From Haoranjiania flava (GTDB lineage: Bacteria > Bacteroidota > Bacteroidia > Chitinophagales > Chitinophagaceae): DNA of 64,000 bases. This document shows positions 32,194 to 41,110 of the stretch, piece after piece; within the stretch, counting starts at the first letter, position 1; each line of letters opens with the position of its first letter. The notes beneath the pieces are model-generated. The model was not told where the DNA came from. It did no database searches and was given only the letters and a program-made list of their open reading frames with translations. The translations under genes were made by a program, and so were the position numbers. The DNA is taken from contig NZ_JAOTPL010000001.1 in assembly GCF_025631005.1 (NCBI RefSeq), forward strand, positions 248,001 to 312,000, read 5' to 3'.

Positions 32194-33297
32194 TTATACT
32201 TTATTTGAATGATGAACCTTCGATTTGGACCTGGCGTTCCGGTGAAACCACATGATCGAACCGCTGACCGCGAGATAAGCGGCAAATAAGGTGGCAAGAA
32301 AAGCAATGATCCTGCCGGGCAAACCGCCCACCTGGCCCGAATGGATATTGTAGTTAACTGCCTTTAGCCTGTCGGCGATACTATTGTCAGCATCATAGCT
32401 TCCATGAAGCAATTCACCGTCACCGGGACTGAAGTAGAGCACCTCACGCCGCCCCAAACGGTCATCGTACTTGGCAATGAACATAAAAACCCTGTCGTAT
32501 GAACTCGGAAAGAAAATATTGATTTCCTTCACTTGGGGAAACTTGCGGAAGGTGTAGTCAACGGATTTCTGTATTGTTCCCTGTTGCCGGGCGGTCTGCG
32601 CAGGCTTAGGCATGACCCGTTGGGTGGGTGGAGAGCCTGTCAGCCAATAAACGGTGTTCTCAAACCACTTAAAGGACATGACCATTCCGCTCAGGCAGAT
32701 GAACAACAGAAACACGGAAGCATAAAAACCACCGTTCTTATGCCATTGAAAATTTACCGGCTTCCATCTTCCTTTAAAGGGCAACCTAAAGGCTTTTTTC
32801 CAGGAATTGCGGGCTACCGGCCACCAAAGCCATAACCCGGTAAGTATTAAAGGCACGCAGGCAAACGTGGCCCAACCTACGATTTTGCCGCCGGCCTTGC
32901 CTAATCCCAGCTGCGTATGTAGCGACCAGGCCAGCAAAAAGGGATCTTTCCTGGTGCTTTTTAATCCCAAAACCTCACCGGTGTAGGGATGCATATAGAG
33001 CAGGTGTTCACCTTTCATATATACTTTTACCGATTTTTCGGGATCATGGCTCACCACTATTTCCCTTATCCCGGTTTTGGTATGATACGAAGCCGCAATG
33101 GAAGCTATACTATCCACTGATAATCTTGTTGCGTTTTCGGGAATGCTGATTTTTAAAAGATGCGGGTACAGTACGCTTCTGATTTCGCGCTGAAAAGTAT
33201 ATACACAGCCGCTCAGCGCTACAATGATAATGACTATACCTACCACCAAGCCTGTTATCCCGTGGACTTCTCTTATTATTCTCTTTAATCTGCACAT
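32194..33297 (-). CDS. PepSY-associated membrane protein (PepSY_TM)
   Basis: A 367-residue inner-membrane protein with the PepSY_TM layout: helix 1 HGITGLVVGIVIIIVALSGCVYTF followed by FQREI, a periplasmic PepSY segment, a pair of central helices (about 145-165, 195-215, the second followed by SGMVMSFKWFE), and a C-terminal helix with the conserved NIHSGQVGGLPGRIIAFLATLFAAYLAVSG. Proteins of this family accompany siderophore and heme receptors and may act as ferric reductases. First gene of the heme operon. Upstream a 15-bp imperfect palindrome could be an iron operator. Confidence 0.9.
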   Translation of the reverse strand: MCRLKRIIREVHGITGLVVGIVIIIVALSGCVYTFQREIRSVLYPHLLKISIPENATRLSVDSIASIAASYHTKTGIREIVVSHDPEKSVKVYMKGEHLLYMHPYTGEVLGLKSTRKDPFLLAWSLHTQLGLGKAGGKIVGWATFACVPLILTGLWLWWPVARNSWKKAFRLPFKGRWKPVNFQWHKNGGFYASVFLLFICLSGMVMSFKWFENTVYWLTGSPPTQRVMPKPAQTARQQGTIQKSVDYTFRKFPQVKEINIFFPSSYDRVFMFIAKYDDRLGRREVLYFSPGDGELLHGSYDADNSIADRLKAVNYNIHSGQVGGLPGRIIAFLATLFAAYLAVSGSIMWFHRNARSKSKVHHSNKV

Positions 33298-33323
33298 TCT
33301 TTTACCGGTTTATCAAAACAATT

Positions 33324-33338
33324 AATTTAGACCAAATT
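33324..33338. promoter_or_regulatory. Candidate iron operator before the heme operon
   Basis: AATTTAGACCAAATT, an imperfect palindrome with AT-rich arms, 27 nt upstream of the PepSY_TM start and next to a TTGTTTTG -7-like box on the minus strand. Metal-regulator type is a guess. Confidence 0.3.
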
Positions 33339-33716
33339 GACTCTGCAATCGGCCGTTTACATGAGTTCTTATCTTTTTAAGTTTTTATCCCTGAGCTTCC
33401 TGGATGTTTAGTCTTTGCTAAAGCTTTCACACAAGCGCGTCCTGTTGAGCGCTGAACAGGTATTGTTGCAAGCATGCTCAGGCATCCTTTCACCACTGAG
33501 GTGGATATTATCCAAGGCTCTCGCTAATATATTTTAGTGACTTTCGATAATTTGACAATATTCATCTTATCCGTCAAAAACATATGTAAAGGTTCTCCGG
33601 CGGCAACTTTTACAGTATTACTGGGAAATAAGTTGTTGCATAATCAATGTATGCCTTGCATGCGCAGCAATAAGCACACGTAAAGCTTTCGCCATTGCCG
33701 GGGAAAGCACCCCTGT
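33339..33716. other. Intergenic stretch without intact gene, possible remnants
   Basis: No complete gene. On the minus strand the frame of the methyltransferase stays open for 32 codons after its stop (33716-33621) and reads TGVLSPAMAKALRVLIAA... A second open stretch of 48 codons lies lower down, ending HPGSSGIKT before a stop. Neither matches a family I know, and both may be decay products. Confidence 0.4.
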
Positions 33717-34307
33717 TTAATAAATAAAAGGTATCAACCGTTTTGCCTGTTTCACATAAGTTTTGTACTGCTCGCCAAATTCCTCTAACATTAGTTTCTC
33801 TTCATCAGGGATGCGAACAACGAAGAGAATCGCAAGTCCGGCAGAAATGGAGCAGGCATAAAGCCAGTTGGCGCTAATCAATGTAAAAGATACCAGCCAT
33901 AGTAACATAGCGGAATACATCGGGTGCCTTACCCATTTGTAAGGCCCGGAAATGACAAGCTCGTGCTCTGGCCTTATTTCCAAAACAGGGCTCCAGTTAT
34001 CACCCAATATCTTGTGGACATACCCGAATAATAGCATCGAGCATATCCCTATCACAAAACCGAGGATACGTACACTATCGGGCAAGTCAAACTGCGCGAA
34101 AGACAACCAGTCGGTAAACAGCCACATGATTCCCGGAACGGCTAATGAAAAGAACATGAGCCATTGCATTAATTTTTCACGCGATTGATGCTTTTGCCGC
34201 GTTGTTAAGGCATGTGTGGCCTTATATCTTTTTTGATAATATCTTCTGATTACATTCATAGACAAAACCAAAATCACCAGTAGGATCTTATAAATTAATT
34301 CATTCAT
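33717..34307 (-). CDS. Isoprenylcysteine carboxyl methyltransferase-like membrane protein
   Basis: A 196-residue protein with about five membrane helices and the ICMT/PEMT signature: GPYKWVRHPMYSAMLLWLVSF and the following RIPDEEKLMLEEFGEQYKTYVKQAKRLIPFIY (Glu pair and basic C-terminus). Such proteins use S-adenosylmethionine to methylate small or lipid substrates. The bacterial substrate is not known. Third gene of the ZIP operon, 14 nt after the helical-repeat protein. Confidence 0.85.
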   Translation of the reverse strand: MNELIYKILLVILVLSMNVIRRYYQKRYKATHALTTRQKHQSREKLMQWLMFFSLAVPGIMWLFTDWLSFAQFDLPDSVRILGFVIGICSMLLFGYVHKILGDNWSPVLEIRPEHELVISGPYKWVRHPMYSAMLLWLVSFTLISANWLYACSISAGLAILFVVRIPDEEKLMLEEFGEQYKTYVKQAKRLIPFIY

Positions 34308-34321
34308 CGCTTATTGAATTT

Positions 34322-34777
34322 TTAATTAGCATGTTTTCCAAAAACTTCTTCTTTCAATACCCTGAGCAGCTGCTTCTGTTTTGCGTTGCCATCATTTACC
34401 TTTTCTACGAAACGCATATAGTTTATAGTTGCTCTTTTCAATTCTGACTGTATTTCATCCTTATCGAGGTCTTTATTTGCAGTCAAATGCAACAGGTAAT
34501 AAACAACCCTTTTGAACATAAGCCCCGCTTCTTCGATCTGTCCTGATGCTTCGTATGTATGTGCCAGATTGTTGCAGGAAATGATATATACCTGTATAAA
34601 CGGAATTTTCAAGCGAAGGCAATCTGAAATATGTTCGTTCAGCACTTCTGCGCTATGCAGGGCTTCCTTATATCCTGAAAGGGCCTGGCCAAATTCCTTT
34701 TTCCGGAAGAGCTCATTACACAATACAGTGTGTCTTTTCCAATACGCTTCAATATGTTTCATACATGTCTCTCGCAT
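34322..34777 (-). CDS. Small helical (TPR-like) cytosolic protein
   Basis: A 151-residue, all-helical protein without signal. The run YWKRHTVLCNELFRKKEFGQALSGYKEALHSAEVLNEH and CNNLAHTYEASGQIEEAGLMFKRVVYYLLHL look like TPR-type helical hairpins, with Leu/Ala periodicity and Tyr at turn positions. No catalytic motif. Start may be ATG at 34777 or ATG at 34762 (MKHIEAYW). Between the ZIP transporter (12 nt) and the methyltransferase (14 nt) genes, so probably part of a metal-responsive operon. Confidence 0.65.
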   Translation of the reverse strand: MRETCMKHIEAYWKRHTVLCNELFRKKEFGQALSGYKEALHSAEVLNEHISDCLRLKIPFIQVYIISCNNLAHTYEASGQIEEAGLMFKRVVYYLLHLTANKDLDKDEIQSELKRATINYMRFVEKVNDGNAKQKQLLRVLKEEVFGKHAN

Positions 34778-34789
34778 ATTTCTTATCTT

Positions 34790-35608
34790 TTATCCTAAAG
34801 CCACATCTAATGTCATCATGACAATAAATCCAAGAATAAATCCCAGGGTAGCAATATCAGAACCTTTGTTTTGTTGCGCTTCTGGGATAACCTCTTCCAC
34901 TACAACGAAAATCATGGCGCCTGCCGCAAAAGCCAATGCATAAGGCAGCATGGGCGTGAAAGTAGCAACTGCAACTGCCCCAAGCACTCCCGCAACCGGC
35001 TCTACAATGGCGGATAATTGTCCATAGAAGAAGCTTTTACGCGTGCTCAAGCCGATTCTTCGTAAAGGCATGGAAACAGCGATGCCCTCCGGGAAGTTTT
35101 GCAGGCCGATGCCCAAAGCCAATGCTACCGCTCCGCCTATGCTCGCTTCGGGAATGCCTGCGGCTTCACCACCAAATAATACCCCTACGGCCAAACCCTC
35201 GGGTATGTTGTGCAGTGTAATGGCCAATACCAGCAATGTGGTTTTTTGCCAGGGCGTCTTCAGGCCCTCTACCTTTTTAAAGTTGGCATGCAGGTGCGGC
35301 AATACTTTATCGATACTAAAAAGAAAGGCTACGCCGGTCAGGAAGCCAACAACAGATGGTACTACCCGGATAAACCCTTCCCCTGCGCTCATGTCGATAG
35401 CCGGTATCAGCAGGCTCCATACACTGGCTGCTACCATAACGCCTCCTGTAAAGCCCAGCATCCCGTCCATGACGTGTTTGTTGATCCCCCTGAAAAGGAA
35501 AACAAACGCCGCCCCCAGCGCTGTAACAAACCAGGTGAACAAAGTTGCATACAATGCAGCCTGTACCGGGTTTATCTGTTCTAAATATTGGATTACGTTA
35601 TTAAGCAT
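34790..35608 (-). CDS. ZIP-family metal transporter (ZupT-like)
   Basis: Divalent-metal importer for zinc, iron or manganese. The 272-residue protein has eight predicted helices and the two ZIP signatures: HNIPEGLAVGVLFGG in helix 4 and GLQNFPEGIAVSMPLRR in helix 5, each with the metal-binding Pro-Glu-Gly. The loop after helix 3 contains a His (LPHLHANF). First gene of the three-gene minus-strand operon. A 16-bp palindrome at 35734-35749 with an overlapping -7 box suggests control by a metal regulator. Confidence 0.92.
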   Translation of the reverse strand: MLNNVIQYLEQINPVQAALYATLFTWFVTALGAAFVFLFRGINKHVMDGMLGFTGGVMVAASVWSLLIPAIDMSAGEGFIRVVPSVVGFLTGVAFLFSIDKVLPHLHANFKKVEGLKTPWQKTTLLVLAITLHNIPEGLAVGVLFGGEAAGIPEASIGGAVALALGIGLQNFPEGIAVSMPLRRIGLSTRKSFFYGQLSAIVEPVAGVLGAVAVATFTPMLPYALAFAAGAMIFVVVEEVIPEAQQNKGSDIATLGFILGFIVMMTLDVALG

Positions 35609-35733
35609 CTTTGTGTATTTAAAGCAAAAGCTTTTTTTGATAAAACAGTTTTAAAAACATTTCTAAATACTTCAACAAATATTGAAGGGAGAATAATCCA
35701 GCTGATCTTGAATTAGGCAAGCAAAAATAATAA

Positions 35734-35756
35734 GTTAGCACACACTAACAAAATTA
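35734..35756 (-). promoter_or_regulatory. Promoter and palindromic operator of the ZIP operon
   Basis: GTTAGCACACACTAAC (35734-35749) is an inverted repeat GTTAG-N6-CTAAC, resembling DtxR-type sites, and abuts the minus strand -7 box TAATTTTG (35756-35749). It would cover the transcription start. The 5' leader is then about 130 nt. Confidence 0.5.
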
Positions 35757-35863
35757 TTCAAATAAAAACTTTTGAATTGGTCAAAGACTGTATGTTTTTA
35801 AAAATATAAAGGCACGGGGCTGCTCTTTAAATAAATAATTAAAAGAATCAGCGCATTTTTCAT

Positions 35864-35871
35864 TAAATTTG
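35864..35871 (+). promoter_or_regulatory. -7 element of the SNF2 gene
   Basis: TAAATTTG, 34 nt before the TTG start codon. No good -33 box. Confidence 0.5.
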
Positions 35872-35905
35872 CAGCTTGCTTTTTTTTAAAAAGAGAGGTT
35901 AAAAA

Positions 35906-38900
35906 TTGTCGTTACCCCATCTCATAAAATACATATACAGCAACGGGTCAGACGAGGTGATCAGGCGCGGGAAGAAAATATACGCTACGGGTTATATAGA
36001 AATTATCCGCCAGGATGATGCTTCCGACACGCTAACCTGCCGCGTGAAAGATGACCTGTATGGTACGTGGTATAAAGTTTACGTATCAAAGTTTTCAGAC
36101 CAGGAAGAAATTTCATTACGCTGCACTTGCCCCTACAACATTGGAGATATCTGCCGCCACGAAACAGCCGCTCTTTTTTATCTGCAGGACCTGCTTGAAA
36201 TATCCAATGCCAGGCAGCACAATGGCGTATATGATCAGCAACATACCGTGGTGAATATGCGCAATATTGACCTGAGGCAGATCAGGAATTTTGCATCTCC
36301 TCAAACAATTACAGATGCGGAAGAGTATTTGCGCAGCAAAACTGCCAACATCCTGGAAGCAGCAAAAGAAAAAGTTGTGGCAGAGATAACGCAGAATGGC
36401 GAAAAGTATACAGTATCCATTGCGCGTAATGACCAAAAAAGCTTTGAAACTTCCTGCAACTGCCGTACGGAAAACAAATACCCGCTTTGCCTGCACAAAA
36501 CCATATTGCTGATACAGTTGCTGCACAACTCCGGCGCCAATTACTTTGACAGCATCCGCAACTGGGACAGGGAAAAGAACAAACTGCTGGCGCTGTACGG
36601 CTATTCCCTAAACGATGACCTTGACGGGAAATTTGAATTTACTTATAAAAACGGCAAGCCCTTTCTGCGGGTGCTTGATCCGGGCATAGCAAGGGTTGAA
36701 CAACAACAAAAACTGCCGGAAGTATTGCCGCAACAGCCAAAACCTGAAAAAGAAGATACAGCAGAACAGCAAAATTATAAGCTGGGTGTAGTGATCAGCA
36801 ACAATCCTGCGCTCTACCCTTTCCTGCAATTAAGTTTGTTGAAAGGCCTAGTGAATGAAGATGAATCTGCATTCGTGGATCGCGTGGAAAAGTTAGACCT
36901 TACCAAATACACAGACATATCCGCGCTTGACGACCATGACAGGCAACTGGTGCAACAGGTAAGAAAAATACTGCCTTCTGAAGTTACTAAATTCCTCAAC
37001 CGCAACTCTCCGTTCAGCGGCATCTGGGAAAACATTATTCATCACCATGATAGCGACCTGCCGGAAGAAACCAGGAAACTGATCGTGGAATACCTGCTGC
37101 CGAAGTACAAGAAAATATTTTCACATACCTCGCACAGCTACCTCACCTTTTACCTTCCGGTCGGCAAACCTATCAACAGCAAAACAATTGAGCTGGCCAA
37201 TTATTCAGTAAATTTTGTAAAGCCGTCTTTCCGCGTAAAAGCTTCAGATGATGGCTACGAACTTGTCTGTGAAGTGGAGACACCGCTGGATACTTACCTG
37301 CTTGCCGATAATGAATCTCAACACCGGTTTATGTTTCACGTAGAAAACCAGTTCTTTTTATGGAAATCGGTCGATGATGTTTTGCTCGTGGAAAAATTCC
37401 CTGCCTCGGGAAATATCTTTTTCTCTGCTGAAGATTGGGAGAAAGAGTTGAATGATTTTATACTGCCGCTCTCTCAGCATTATAAAATAGATTTTTCTGA
37501 GTTTCCTACTGAAGAGTTGTTTGATGTAGAGCCCGAAGCGAGGATCAACCTGAAGGAAAGCGGCGACTACCTTGTATTTGAGCCGCAGTTTATCTACCAG
37601 AATGAGGTGGTAAATTCCAACCGCAAAGACAAAATTATAGTTACCAAAGATGGAAAATTAAAAATAATACACCGCAACAAATTAGCGGAAGACAACTTCA
37701 TCGGTAAGATAGCTTCGCTGCATACTTCTTTTGTACGCTTTGAAAAAAATAATAACCTGGCGCTGAAAGGCGCTGAAGTGCTCAAAGACAATTGGTTTTT
37801 CCTGTTTCTGGATCTTGCAAAACAAATGAAGGTGCCGGTATATGGTTTTGAAGGGTTGAAAAAATACAAGTTCAACAGGGACAAGGTAAGCACAAAAATC
37901 TTTATCAGCAGTCATACAGACTGGTTCGATGCAAAAGTGGATGTAAGCTTTGGAGATCAGCATGTAACTATAGAAGAGATCAAGAAAGCGCTGGCCAACA
38001 ACCAGACACTGATACCCTTACAGGACGGCACTTTGGGCGTGCTGCCCGAAGACTGGATGAAAAAGTATTCACTCCTTTTCCAGGTGGGCAACGGCTCGCA
38101 GCAGGAGCTTAAAATAAATAAATATCATTTCAGCTTAATTGATGAGCTATATGCGCTCAGGAATGATGAAGATATAAACTTTGAGCTGGAAGAAAAGTTT
38201 GAGCGCATAAAAGAGAACCATACCATTGCAGATGCAACGCCGCCTGCACATCTCAGTAATATCCTGCGGCCTTACCAGGCATTTGGTTTTAACTGGCTCA
38301 ACTATTTAAACGGTATTGGCTGGGGAGGCATACTGGCAGACGATATGGGTCTGGGAAAGACCATTCAGGCCTTGTCTTTTTTGTATCATTTAAAAACAGA
38401 AAACGGTACGCTGAAAGCGCTGGTCGTATGCCCTACAACGCTTATGTACAACTGGGAAAATGAAATAAAAAAATTTGCACCTGAAATCAAATACCACATT
38501 CATCATGGCACAAACCGGCACACCGGCAGGCTTATAGACGAAAGGGTCGAGCTGATCATTACCACTTACGGCACCGTGCGCAGCGATATTAAACATCTTT
38601 CAGAAGTAAAGTTCGATTATATAATTTTAGATGAAAGCCAGGCAATAAAAAACCCGGCAAGCAAAATAGCAAAGGCCGCAAGCCTGCTAAAAGCAAACAA
38701 CCGCCTGTGCCTCAGCGGTACCCCGCTACAGAATAATACTTTTGACATCTATGCGCAAATGAATTTCCTGAACCCCGGCCTGCTCGGATCGGCAGAATGG
38801 TTCAGGCAAAACTTTGCCATACCCATTGATAAACTCGGCGAGGCAGATAAGAAGGATAACCTCAGGAAGCTCATCTACCCGTTTATCCTGAGGAGAACCA

Positions 38901-39649
38901 AGGAGCAGGTGGCCAAAGACCTGCCTGAAAAAACAGAGAGCATCCTGTACCTGGAAATGGATAAAAAGCAAAGAAAAATTTATGATGCTTACCGCAACGA
39001 TTACCGCGACAGGATACTCGGGATGATTGAAGGGCAAGGCATACAACGCTCACAGCTCACCGTGCTGCAGGGGCTGATGAAGCTGCGCCAGATATGCGAC
39101 AGCCCCGCTATTTTAAAGGAAGAAAACTACCCGAACTATTCTGTAAAAATTGAAGAGTTAAGCAAAGAGATAGAAGAAAATGTGGGCGACCACAAAGTGC
39201 TGATCTTTTCCCAGTTCCTGGGCATGCTGGCTTTGATCAGAGAAAAGCTGAAAAGCCTGGATATAAAATTTGAATACTTCGACGGCGGCACCTCTGTAAA
39301 CGACCGGGAGAAAGCCATTCAGAGTTTTCAAAACGATGAGGCCTGCCGGGTATTCCTTATCTCACTCAAAGCCGGGGGCGTGGGCCTGAACCTGACGGCT
39401 GCAGACTATGTATACATCGTAGATCCGTGGTGGAACCCGGCTGTAGAACAACAGGCCATTGACCGTACACACCGCATCGGTCAGACGAAAAACATTTTTG
39501 CTTACCGCATGATCTGTAAAGATACCGTGGAAGATAAAATACTTCAATTGCAGGATAAGAAGCGCGCACTGGCTACCGAACTCATCTCCAATGAAAGCGG
39601 CTTTGTCAAGAGCCTTAGTAAGGAAGATATTGAATATTTGTTTAGTTAA
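35906..39649 (+). CDS. SNF2-family helicase with SWIM zinc fingers
   Basis: A 1247-residue Swi2/Snf2 ATPase. The N-terminal third carries two SWIM-type zinc motifs, CTCPYNIGDICRHE (about residue 73) and CNCRTENKYPLCLHK (about 190). The middle (260-740) is the long HepA/RapA-like insert region. The motor has GGILADDMGLGKTIQ, the DExH variant YIILDESQAIKNP, SGTPLQNN, and motifs V/VI GGVGLNLTAADYVYIVDPWWNPAVEQQAIDRTHRIGQ. Probable role in transcription or repair remodelling. An in-frame TAA lies 6 nt upstream of the TTG at 35906, so TTG is the first possible start. Confidence 0.93.
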   Translation: MSLPHLIKYIYSNGSDEVIRRGKKIYATGYIEIIRQDDASDTLTCRVKDDLYGTWYKVYVSKFSDQEEISLRCTCPYNIGDICRHETAALFYLQDLLEISNARQHNGVYDQQHTVVNMRNIDLRQIRNFASPQTITDAEEYLRSKTANILEAAKEKVVAEITQNGEKYTVSIARNDQKSFETSCNCRTENKYPLCLHKTILLIQLLHNSGANYFDSIRNWDREKNKLLALYGYSLNDDLDGKFEFTYKNGKPFLRVLDPGIARVEQQQKLPEVLPQQPKPEKEDTAEQQNYKLGVVISNNPALYPFLQLSLLKGLVNEDESAFVDRVEKLDLTKYTDISALDDHDRQLVQQVRKILPSEVTKFLNRNSPFSGIWENIIHHHDSDLPEETRKLIVEYLLPKYKKIFSHTSHSYLTFYLPVGKPINSKTIELANYSVNFVKPSFRVKASDDGYELVCEVETPLDTYLLADNESQHRFMFHVENQFFLWKSVDDVLLVEKFPASGNIFFSAEDWEKELNDFILPLSQHYKIDFSEFPTEELFDVEPEARINLKESGDYLVFEPQFIYQNEVVNSNRKDKIIVTKDGKLKIIHRNKLAEDNFIGKIASLHTSFVRFEKNNNLALKGAEVLKDNWFFLFLDLAKQMKVPVYGFEGLKKYKFNRDKVSTKIFISSHTDWFDAKVDVSFGDQHVTIEEIKKALANNQTLIPLQDGTLGVLPEDWMKKYSLLFQVGNGSQQELKINKYHFSLIDELYALRNDEDINFELEEKFERIKENHTIADATPPAHLSNILRPYQAFGFNWLNYLNGIGWGGILADDMGLGKTIQALSFLYHLKTENGTLKALVVCPTTLMYNWENEIKKFAPEIKYHIHHGTNRHTGRLIDERVELIITTYGTVRSDIKHLSEVKFDYIILDESQAIKNPASKIAKAASLLKANNRLCLSGTPLQNNTFDIYAQMNFLNPGLLGSAEWFRQNFAIPIDKLGEADKKDNLRKLIYPFILRRTKEQVAKDLPEKTESILYLEMDKKQRKIYDAYRNDYRDRILGMIEGQGIQRSQLTVLQGLMKLRQICDSPAILKEENYPNYSVKIEELSKEIEENVGDHKVLIFSQFLGMLALIREKLKSLDIKFEYFDGGTSVNDREKAIQSFQNDEACRVFLISLKAGGVGLNLTAADYVYIVDPWWNPAVEQQAIDRTHRIGQTKNIFAYRMICKDTVEDKILQLQDKKRALATELISNESGFVKSLSKEDIEYLFS

Positions 39650-39766
39650 TTGCAGATTGCAAATTACAGATTGTAAATTAATAATTGCAAACTGATAGCC
39701 ACATCTCACATCTCACCATCTCACCAATCATACATCAAAAATCAAAATCAACTGCCCTCTTTTTGT
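39650..39766. repeat. Simple-sequence repeats after the SNF2 gene
   Basis: Two degenerate runs: TTGCAGATTGCAAATTACAG type near 39650-39695 and CACATCTCACATCTCACC type at 39705-39727. These are low-complexity, not coding. Confidence 0.55.
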
Positions 39767-39790
39767 TACCTTTGCAAAAATTTTTGGAAA

Positions 39791-41068
39791 ATGAACCTGA
39801 TAGAAGAATTACGTTGGAGAGGTATGTTGCAGGATATGATCCCCGGCACTGAAGAGCAACTTGCAAAAGAACAAACATCGGCCTACATTGGCTTTGACCC
39901 TACCGCAGAAAGCTTACATATTGGCAGCCTTGTTCCCATTTTATTGTTGGTGCACCTTCAGAAAGCAGGGCATAAGCCCTATGCGCTTGTTGGCGGCGCT
40001 ACCGGTATGATCGGCGACCCCAGCATGAAGAGTGCGGAGCGTGTGTTGTTGAATGAAGAACAGTTAGCCAGGAATGTTGCAGGCATACAGGCACAACTGG
40101 AAAAATATATCGACTTCACTTCAGATGCACCGAACGCAGCAGTGATGGTGAACAACTACGACTGGTTCAAAAACATTTCTTTCATCGACTTCCTGCGCGA
40201 TGCAGGCAAGCACATCACGGTGAATTATATGATGGCAAAAGACAGCGTAAAGAAAAGGATCGAGGGAGATACGGGTATCTCGTATACCGAGTTTGCTTAC
40301 CAGCTGATGCAGGGATACGACTTCTATCATTTATACAAAACCAAAAATGTAAAGCTGCAGATGGGCGGCAGCGACCAGTGGGGAAACATTACTACCGGTA
40401 CGGAATTTATACGCAGGAAAGACGGTGGTGAAGCTTTTGCATTTACCTGCCCGCTGATAAAAAAAGCAGACGGCACCAAATTCGGCAAAACCGAATCCGG
40501 CAACGTTTGGCTGGATGCAGGCAGAACCACTCCCTATCAATTCTACCAGTTCTGGCTGAATGCTTCTGATGAGGACGCAGCAAACTGGATTAAGATATTT
40601 ACTTTTCTGGACAGAGATACTGTAGAACAACTGATTCAGCTACACCAGCAGGATCCGGGGAGGAGGCTTTTACAAAAAAGGCTGGCTGAAGAAATTACCA
40701 GGTTCGTGCACAGTGAAGAGGAACTGCAAAACGCCATTGCAACAACAGAAAAATTGTTTGCCAATGCCAGCGCGCCCGTTGAAGGCCTCAGCGTAGACGA
40801 TTTGGAAAACATGGAAGGCGTACAGAAAGTAAACATACCCAAAAGCGCTATTGACTCCGGAGCTGATGTAGTGAGCTTCCTGGCTGACAGCAAAATTTTA
40901 CCCAGCAAAGGCGAAGCACGCAAGATGGTACAAAACGGCGGCATCAGCATCAACAGGCATAAAGTTGCTGATGTACAATTTAAAGTAGAGGCTTCACTTT
41001 TATTGCACGATCAATATCTTTTGGTACAGAAAGGAAAGAAAAATTATTACCTGGTCAAGGTTAACTGA
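39791..41068 (+). CDS. tyrS: Tyrosyl-tRNA synthetase
   Basis: Charges tRNA-Tyr. Class I synthetase of 425 residues: HIGH motif as LHIGSLVPILLL, KMSKS motif as KFGKTESGN, tyrosine pocket YIGFDPTAESLH and QGYDFYHL, with a C-terminal S4 RNA-binding domain (KGEARKMVQNGGISINRHKV). A TACCTTTG -7 box at 39767-39774 lies 16 nt before the start. The HipA-like kinase gene follows after 42 nt. Confidence 0.98.
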   Translation: MNLIEELRWRGMLQDMIPGTEEQLAKEQTSAYIGFDPTAESLHIGSLVPILLLVHLQKAGHKPYALVGGATGMIGDPSMKSAERVLLNEEQLARNVAGIQAQLEKYIDFTSDAPNAAVMVNNYDWFKNISFIDFLRDAGKHITVNYMMAKDSVKKRIEGDTGISYTEFAYQLMQGYDFYHLYKTKNVKLQMGGSDQWGNITTGTEFIRRKDGGEAFAFTCPLIKKADGTKFGKTESGNVWLDAGRTTPYQFYQFWLNASDEDAANWIKIFTFLDRDTVEQLIQLHQQDPGRRLLQKRLAEEITRFVHSEEELQNAIATTEKLFANASAPVEGLSVDDLENMEGVQKVNIPKSAIDSGADVVSFLADSKILPSKGEARKMVQNGGISINRHKVADVQFKVEASLLLHDQYLLVQKGKKNYYLVKVN

Positions 41069-41110
41069 GTATCAGGCTTAAAACAATTATCAAAAAGATT
41101 TCAACAAGCA

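Noticed and set aside
33339..33716. A complete small gene in the gap before the heme operon
   Set aside because: The open stretches lack starts and known motifs, so I list them only as possible remnants.
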